A stretch of 64,000 nt of DNA from Variovorax sp. WS11. Lineage in GTDB: Bacteria; Pseudomonadota; Gammaproteobacteria; Burkholderiales; Burkholderiaceae_C. A program made the position numbers and the translations under genes. The stretch is taken from positions 434,001 to 498,000 of the forward strand of contig NZ_JAAGOW010000004.1 of assembly GCF_010499245.1 (NCBI RefSeq). The letters run 5' to 3'. Under the pieces are notes generated by a model. The model was given only the letters and a program-made list of their open reading frames with translations. It did not search any database and was not told the origin of the DNA. This document shows, piece after piece, positions 59,496 to 64,000 of this stretch (its first letter is position 1; every line of letters begins with the position of its first letter).

Positions 59496-60251
59496 ATGAA
59501 AAGTCTTGCTGGCCGTGCGGCCATTGTCACCGGCGGCGCCAAGGGCATCGGCCTTGGCATTGCAGAAGGCTTGGCATCGGCCGGGAGCGCCGTGACCGTC
59601 TGGGATACGGACGAGGAAGCGCTGAGGGCCGCCGTTTCTTCGCTCGCAGCAAAAGGCCTCGAGCTTGCGGCCGCGAAGGTGGACGTGACATCGGTCGAAT
59701 CGGTAGATGCCGCCACGGCAGCCTGCATCGAGACCCACGGCAAGGTGGACATCCTGGTCAACAACGCCGGCATTGGCGGCGACAAACTCGTGACCAAGAT
59801 GGATCTCGAATTTTGGGAGCGTGTGATTCATGTGAATCTCACCTCTCAGTTCATCTGCGCCAAATCAGTCGCAACTTCGATGATGCGAGAGAAGTTCGGG
59901 CGAATCGTCAACCTCTCCTCGCGCGCCTGGCTGGGAAACCGGGGGCAAGCCAGCTACTCGGCTTCGAAGGGCGGCGTCGTCAGCCTGACGCGAACGCTGG
60001 CCCTCGAGTTCGCGCGATACGGCATTACCGTGAATGCCATTGCGCCGGGCCTCATCGACACCCCATTGTTCAGGGCGCTTGCCCCGAATGTTCAAACTGA
60101 CCTGGCTCGAACCGTGCCCATGGAGCGGATCGGAAGTCCGGCCGACATCGCCCATGCCGTCCGAATGCTCGCGGACCCCGCGGCTTCCTATATAACGGGC
60201 CAGCTCCTGTATGTCTGCGGAGGGCGCAGCCTCAGCAGCGCATCGGTTTGA
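59496..60251 (+). CDS. short-chain dehydrogenase/reductase, FabG-like
   Basis: A 251-residue SDR. Cofactor motif GGAKGIGLGIAEGLA near residue 12, NNAG, catalytic Ser in IVNLSSRAWLGNRG, Tyr and Lys in YSASKGG, and the C-terminal YITGQLLYVCGG segment. All four catalytic residues are present, so it should be an active NAD(P)-dependent 3-oxo/3-hydroxyacyl or alcohol oxidoreductase. ATG at 59496 is chosen; a GTG two codons earlier is possible. It lies between the thiolase pair and a Bug gene. Confidence 0.9.
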   Translation: MKSLAGRAAIVTGGAKGIGLGIAEGLASAGSAVTVWDTDEEALRAAVSSLAAKGLELAAAKVDVTSVESVDAATAACIETHGKVDILVNNAGIGGDKLVTKMDLEFWERVIHVNLTSQFICAKSVATSMMREKFGRIVNLSSRAWLGNRGQASYSASKGGVVSLTRTLALEFARYGITVNAIAPGLIDTPLFRALAPNVQTDLARTVPMERIGSPADIAHAVRMLADPAASYITGQLLYVCGGRSLSSASV

Positions 60252-60273
60252 AAGATTGTTCAAGGAGACATCC

Positions 60274-61260
60274 ATGAAGAACAAGAGAGCATTGCTTTGC
60301 GCATTCGCAGCGGCGGGCTTCCTCGCATCCATCCCGACCGCACTCATGGCTCAGGGTGCCTATCCCAGCAAGCCGATCAGGGCGATCGTCCCGTTCTCTC
60401 CCGGCGGAGGCACCGACACCTTGGCGCGAATGGTCTTCAAGGAATTGTCCGAGAACCTGGGGCGGCCGATCGTGATCGACAACAAGCCCGGAGCCGGCGG
60501 TGCGATCGGCTGGGCGGAGGTGGCGCGTGCACCCGCTGACGGGTACACCATTGGCCTGGGCGCGAGCACGCTCCCGCCGCTCGGCGAGATGTATGACTCG
60601 TTGCCCTTCGACCCGAAGACGGCTTTCGAGTTCGTCGCGCCCTTGGCGACCGTGCCGAACGTCCTTGTCGCAAGTGCGGCGCTGCCGATCAACAACTTGG
60701 CCGATCTTCGCGCTTACGGCCGCAAGACCGGTCCACTGGCGTACGGCACCCCGGGCGTCGGGACACCGCAGCATCTCGCCGGAGCGCTGTTTGCGCGCAC
60801 CGCCGGGCTCGAGCTCAGGCATGTTCCCTATCGCGGCACATCGAACGCGATGACCGACGTGCTCGGAGACCACATTCCCCTGGCCTTCGTCGGGCTGCCC
60901 TTGGCGCTTCAGTACGCGAGCGGCAATCGGATCAAGCTGCTGGGCGTGGCCACCTCGAAGCGATCGGTCCTCGCGCCCGACGTTCCGACTTTGGCGGAGG
61001 GTGGTTTGCAAGGGTATGAGAGCAACTATTGGTGGGACATCATCGCCCCGAAGGGAACGCCGCCCGCAGTCCTGCAGAAGCTTTACGACGCCACCGAGGC
61101 CGTCCTGAAGCGTGCCAGCACGCAGAAGACGCTGCACGACGCCGGCTACGAGGAGATGCTCATGCCGCGCAAAGACTATCTCGAACTCCTTCGCCAGGAA
61201 GATCGCAAGTTGACGCAGATCATTCGCGACAACAACATCAAGCTTCAAGGCTCGAAGTGA
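60274..61260 (+). CDS. Bug/TctC-family periplasmic solute receptor
   Basis: A 328-residue Bug receptor: signal peptide ending TALMAQ, mature GAYPSKPIRAIVPFSPGGGTD, DNKPGAGGAIGWAEV, VPYRGTSNAM. AAGGAGA precedes ATG at 60274. Its stop overlaps the following CoA-transferase start as GTGA, which directly couples uptake to CoA activation. Confidence 0.92.
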   Translation: MKNKRALLCAFAAAGFLASIPTALMAQGAYPSKPIRAIVPFSPGGGTDTLARMVFKELSENLGRPIVIDNKPGAGGAIGWAEVARAPADGYTIGLGASTLPPLGEMYDSLPFDPKTAFEFVAPLATVPNVLVASAALPINNLADLRAYGRKTGPLAYGTPGVGTPQHLAGALFARTAGLELRHVPYRGTSNAMTDVLGDHIPLAFVGLPLALQYASGNRIKLLGVATSKRSVLAPDVPTLAEGGLQGYESNYWWDIIAPKGTPPAVLQKLYDATEAVLKRASTQKTLHDAGYEEMLMPRKDYLELLRQEDRKLTQIIRDNNIKLQGSK

Positions 61261-62465
61261 CGATCTCTTCAGCCCTGAAGGGCATCAAGGTGCTCGACTT
61301 CACTCAAATTGCCGCGGGGCCCACGTGCTCCCAGATGCTCGCGGACATGGGTGCAGACGTCATCAAGATCGAATCCGAGAGCGGCGATCCATGCCGGGCG
61401 TTTCCTCCATACGTCGGCAAGGAGAGTTCCTTCTTCCTGGCACTGAACTCGGGCAAGCGAAGCGTGGTTCTGGATCTGAAGCAACAAGCGCACGCCGAAC
61501 TGGCGCGGAAACTGGCCTCCGATTCCGATGTCCTGCTGGAGAGCTTCAGACCCGGCGTCATGGCGCGGCTCGGCCTCGGCCACGAGGCCGTCAGTGCACT
61601 CAATCCGCGCATCGTCTACTGCTCAATTTCCGGCTTCGGGCAGAGTGGCCCCTGGCGGGACCTCCCGGGTGTGGACGGCGTGTTGCAGGCGCTCACCGGC
61701 CTCATGAGCATAGGGAGCGCTCCGCAGGGGGCGCCGACCAAACTGCCGGTGCCCCTCGTCGACATCGTGACGGGACATATGGCCACTATTGCCGTGCTGG
61801 CGGCATTGAATCAACGAGCCTGCACGGAAGTGGGTCAAAGGCTTGATGTCGACATGTTTTCGAGCGCCGTCGCACTGCAGCAATCCGCATTCGCTAGCTA
61901 CTTTGCCACGCAGGAGGTGCCCTCTTCCCTGGGAAGCGCGGCACCGTACTCCGCACCGAATGAGGCGCTCCGGTGTGCCGACGGGTGGATCATGCTCGCG
62001 GCTTACCAACCCGAGCGATGGAGGACCCTATGCCGTGTCCTCGGTGCGCCGGAGATGGCCGATCTGCCCCAGTTCTCGACCCTGGATGCCCGATTGACCA
62101 ATCGGCTTGAGCTGGTCGAGCGTCTCGAGTCCCTGATGCAATCCAAGCCCGCTGCCGAATGGGAGGTCATCTTTCGAGAGGCCGACTTGATCTGCGGGCA
62201 GATCCTGGACTACGCCCAGGTAGCGTCAAGTCCTCAGTTTGAAGCGCTGGGCCTCAAAGAGCTTGTCGACCACCCGGCGTCCGGGCCTGTGGCCGTTGCC
62301 AGATTCAATCTCGGCAGCGGGAGTCGACCGACACCGACGCGTCGCGCTGCACCGCGCCTGGGCGAGCATACCGACGCAGTAATTTCCGAGCTCCTCGCGC
62401 GATTCGAGCGCACGGAGCCTCAACCATCAGAAACACTAGACCATGAGTATCAAGCTGGAAGTTGA
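61257..62465 (+). CDS. CaiB/BaiF family class III CoA-transferase
   Basis: A 402-residue CoA-transferase. Motifs: LDFTQIAAGPTCSQMLADMG, SGKRSVVLDLK, ISGFGQSGPW and the catalytic Asp in PVPLVDIVTG. The start is GTG at 61257. It probably activates the acid captured by the upstream Bug receptor. It is a distant relative of the enzyme at 31038 and not a recent duplicate. The next gene starts 23 bases before its stop. Confidence 0.9.
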   Translation: MTISSALKGIKVLDFTQIAAGPTCSQMLADMGADVIKIESESGDPCRAFPPYVGKESSFFLALNSGKRSVVLDLKQQAHAELARKLASDSDVLLESFRPGVMARLGLGHEAVSALNPRIVYCSISGFGQSGPWRDLPGVDGVLQALTGLMSIGSAPQGAPTKLPVPLVDIVTGHMATIAVLAALNQRACTEVGQRLDVDMFSSAVALQQSAFASYFATQEVPSSLGSAAPYSAPNEALRCADGWIMLAAYQPERWRTLCRVLGAPEMADLPQFSTLDARLTNRLELVERLESLMQSKPAAEWEVIFREADLICGQILDYAQVASSPQFEALGLKELVDHPASGPVAVARFNLGSGSRPTPTRRAAPRLGEHTDAVISELLARFERTEPQPSETLDHEYQAGS

Positions 62466-63216
62466 ACAGGGCGTCGCGATCGTTACGATCGACCGAACTG
62501 ACGCGATGAACTCGATTGACCCGGAGACGACACTGGCACTGATTCGCGCGTGGCAAACCATCTCGTTCAATGATGAGATCAGAGCCGCCGTGCTTACCGG
62601 AGCGGGCGGGAAGGCGTTTTGCACCGGGTCAGATCTGAAGAAGACCCCACCGCCTTCGGACAGTTTTGCCACGCTTCGCTTCGGGCGCGAGCCCTCGCCC
62701 GGCATCGGTGCGCTCAAGTGCCGCAAGCCGGTCATCGCGGCCATCAACGGCTACGCGCTGGGCGGTGGTCTCGAAATCGCGCTCCAGTGCGACATCCGCG
62801 TTGCTTCATCGACAGCGATTTTTGGCTTGCCCGAAGTTCGCATTGGCAGCATTCCGGGGGCTGGTGGAACGCAACGACTGATTCGTGCCGTGTCGCGTTC
62901 GAATGCCATGCTATTGCTGCTGACCGGAGACCGCATCGACGCCTCGGAAGCTCTTCGCATCGGCCTGGTGAGCAAGGTGGTCGAGCCGCAGGAGTTGATG
63001 CAGTGTGCCATGGACATTGCGAGAAGAATTTCGGAGAACGCACCACTGTCCGTGGTCGCCGTCAAGCAACTGGCCGACGTTGGCGGTGAACTTCCCTTGG
63101 CAGTAGGGCTCGACATGGAGCAGCAAGTGTTCGGCCTGCTTCGGGACACCGCTGATCGCGTCGAAGGTCGGCGCGCGTTCGCCGCCAAGGAAAAGCCGAA
63201 TTTCAACGGACGTTGA
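62443..63216 (+). CDS. enoyl-CoA hydratase/isomerase family protein
   Basis: A 257-residue crotonase. The oxyanion-hole loops are AGGKAFCTGSDLKK and INGYALGGGLEIALQCDIR. Both catalytic Glu are present: LEIAL and LPEVRIGSIPGAGGTQRL. This is the canonical enoyl-CoA hydratase pattern, unlike the altered enzyme at 32228. The C-terminus FAAKEKPNFNGR is typical. It hydrates the CoA ester made by the preceding transferase. Confidence 0.92.
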   Translation: MSIKLEVEQGVAIVTIDRTDAMNSIDPETTLALIRAWQTISFNDEIRAAVLTGAGGKAFCTGSDLKKTPPPSDSFATLRFGREPSPGIGALKCRKPVIAAINGYALGGGLEIALQCDIRVASSTAIFGLPEVRIGSIPGAGGTQRLIRAVSRSNAMLLLLTGDRIDASEALRIGLVSKVVEPQELMQCAMDIARRISENAPLSVVAVKQLADVGGELPLAVGLDMEQQVFGLLRDTADRVEGRRAFAAKEKPNFNGR

Positions 63217-63239
63217 TCTGCTTAAAGAGTACCTTTCGC

Positions 63240-64000
63240 ATGAATCCGAACACGAACGCGCAGGACAAGCGGCAATTCACTGCTCGCGCGCTACCTGTCC
63301 ATCTGTACTCTGGCGATGGCGCGCTATCCCGCCTCCCCAGTGAACTGTCCCGGTTCGGCGCGCATCGGGCCGTCATCATCTGTGGCCGCTCCGTACACTC
63401 CAAGACCGGTCTCATTCGACACATGGAGCAGATGCTGGGCGCTCGTTTCGCAGGCGTTTTCGCAGAACTCGCGGAAGGAGCTCCATCCGAGTGCATCGAA
63501 CGCGCCGCGGCATTCGCTCGGGAACTGGCGTGCGATGCTCTCATTGCCGTAGGAGCAGGCAGCGTGCTCAAGGGCACACGCGTGGTTGCCATGCTGATGG
63601 GGGAAGGCCGGCCTTTGCCGGAAATGGCGACCCGCTATGGGCCTGACGGAAAACCCGCTTCGACCCGCCTGCTTCAGCCGAAGGTTCCGATCTTCAATGT
63701 CCTGACGGCTCCGACCACCGCCCAGAACCGCGGGGGGTCTGCCCTGCGTATGTCCGGCAGCCTTCACCAGCTCGAGTTCTTTGATCCAAAAACCAGGCCG
63801 AAGGCGATCTTCTGGGATCCCGTTGCGCTTGCTACGGCGCCGGCGTCACTCATATCGTCGGCCGGCCTCGAGGTGTTCTTCTTTGCACTGATGGGGCTCG
63901 GATCCGCACCCCAAAGCAATGTGCTCGTGGCTCCCTCACGTGTGCAGGCATGGAATCTCGCCAGCACAGCCATGATGCAACTCGACGACCTGAATTCCCG
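63240..64000 (+). CDS. iron-containing alcohol dehydrogenase-fold protein, truncated at window end
   Basis: The first 253 codons of a protein with the maleylacetate-reductase/Fe-ADH fold, open to the window edge. The usual NAD motif GGGSxxDxxK appears as GAGSVLKGTRV (no Asp), PTTAGTGSE appears as PTTAQNRGGSA, and the iron-ligand motif GxDAxxHAxE appears as GLEVFFFALM. So the ligand Asp is Glu and the first ligand His is Phe. The N-terminus (RALPVHLYSGDGALSRLPSEL) still aligns with the family. It may be metal-independent, non-enzymatic, or use a different chemistry. It follows the hydratase by 23 bases. Confidence 0.8.
   Translation, partial: MNPNTNAQDKRQFTARALPVHLYSGDGALSRLPSELSRFGAHRAVIICGRSVHSKTGLIRHMEQMLGARFAGVFAELAEGAPSECIERAAAFARELACDALIAVGAGSVLKGTRVVAMLMGEGRPLPEMATRYGPDGKPASTRLLQPKVPIFNVLTAPTTAQNRGGSALRMSGSLHQLEFFDPKTRPKAIFWDPVALATAPASLISSAGLEVFFFALMGLGSAPQSNVLVAPSRVQAWNLASTAMMQLDDLNS

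Noticed and set aside
1..64000. CRISPR arrays, rRNA and tRNA genes
   Set aside because: No regularly spaced repeat array and no recognisable tRNA or rRNA segment was seen on either strand by eye; the only tandem repeat is the CACCG run.

Overview
The window is high-GC DNA packed with catabolic operons. It has five Bug/TctC-type solute receptors with no TctA/TctB permease genes beside them, two class III CoA-transferases, many FadR-type and LysR-type regulators, and both branched-chain-type and NMT1-type ABC transporters. This style is typical of a metabolically versatile soil or plant-associated betaproteobacterium (Burkholderiales, Comamonadaceae/Alcaligenaceae). The assignment rests on gene style only; no rRNA, tRNA or marker gene is present.

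Layout. (1) 1-2458: the tail of a membrane transporter subunit, a ManD-type mannonate dehydratase with every active-site residue in place, and an RspB-like zinc dehydrogenase. (2) 2715-8669: a LysR regulator, a leftward operon (CocE-type hydrolase, two Bug receptors, a GAF protein), a perfect 19-bp palindrome, and a divergent cupin gene. (3) 8670-11720: a mosaic of mobile-DNA scars. It holds two copies of an excisionase-type antitoxin (one decayed), a broken PIN toxin, an intact PemK/MazF-type toxin-antitoxin pair under a palindromic operator, and remnants of MocR, LacI and tyrosine-recombinase genes. (4) 11719-16872: a leftward operon with a FadR-type regulator, a polar-amino-acid-type ABC transporter, RpiB and ribokinase. 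(5) 17558-28084: a leftward catabolic locus (FAD-linked oxidase, NMT1-type ABC transporter, creatininase-like and cytosine-deaminase-like hydrolases, flavodoxin-fold reductase, ferredoxin, RutR-like TetR regulator, nucleoside-deaminase-like protein) with a divergent 2-oxoglutarate-type oxygenase. It looks like a pathway for an N-heterocycle. (6) 28090-30027: more scars, including tandem recombinase fragments and an 818-bp second copy of ribokinase, so that a 17-kb segment is flanked by direct repeats.

(7) 30028-45778: a GntR regulator, then a rightward operon: CoA-transferase, enoyl-CoA hydratase, NTF2-like protein, aldehyde dehydrogenase, FAH-family hydrolase, a two-domain VOC protein with the extradiol H-H-E triad, a complete branched-chain-type ABC transporter, two tandem quinone-oxidoreductase-like MDRs, a DECR-type reductase, a RutE-like reductase and a Bug receptor. 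This suggests uptake and ring cleavage or beta-oxidation of an organic acid. (8) 45833-57843: a divergent LysR gene and a tightly coupled LeuC-LeuD-LeuB-Bug-IOR-FadJ-like-thiolase operon. Leucine-pathway enzymes appear to be redeployed to turn an imported substituted malate into a 2-oxo acid, then an acyl-CoA, then beta-oxidation products. I consider this the most novel system here. (9) 57971-64000: an OB-fold/SCP-x thiolase pair, SDR, Bug receptor, CoA-transferase, enoyl-CoA hydratase and an iron-ADH-fold protein, truncated by the window edge, that has lost its first two metal ligands.

Translational coupling by ATGA or GTGA overlaps is pervasive, which supports operon-level reading. No CRISPR array, rRNA or tRNA was seen. 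No convincing intrinsic terminator could be identified by eye.
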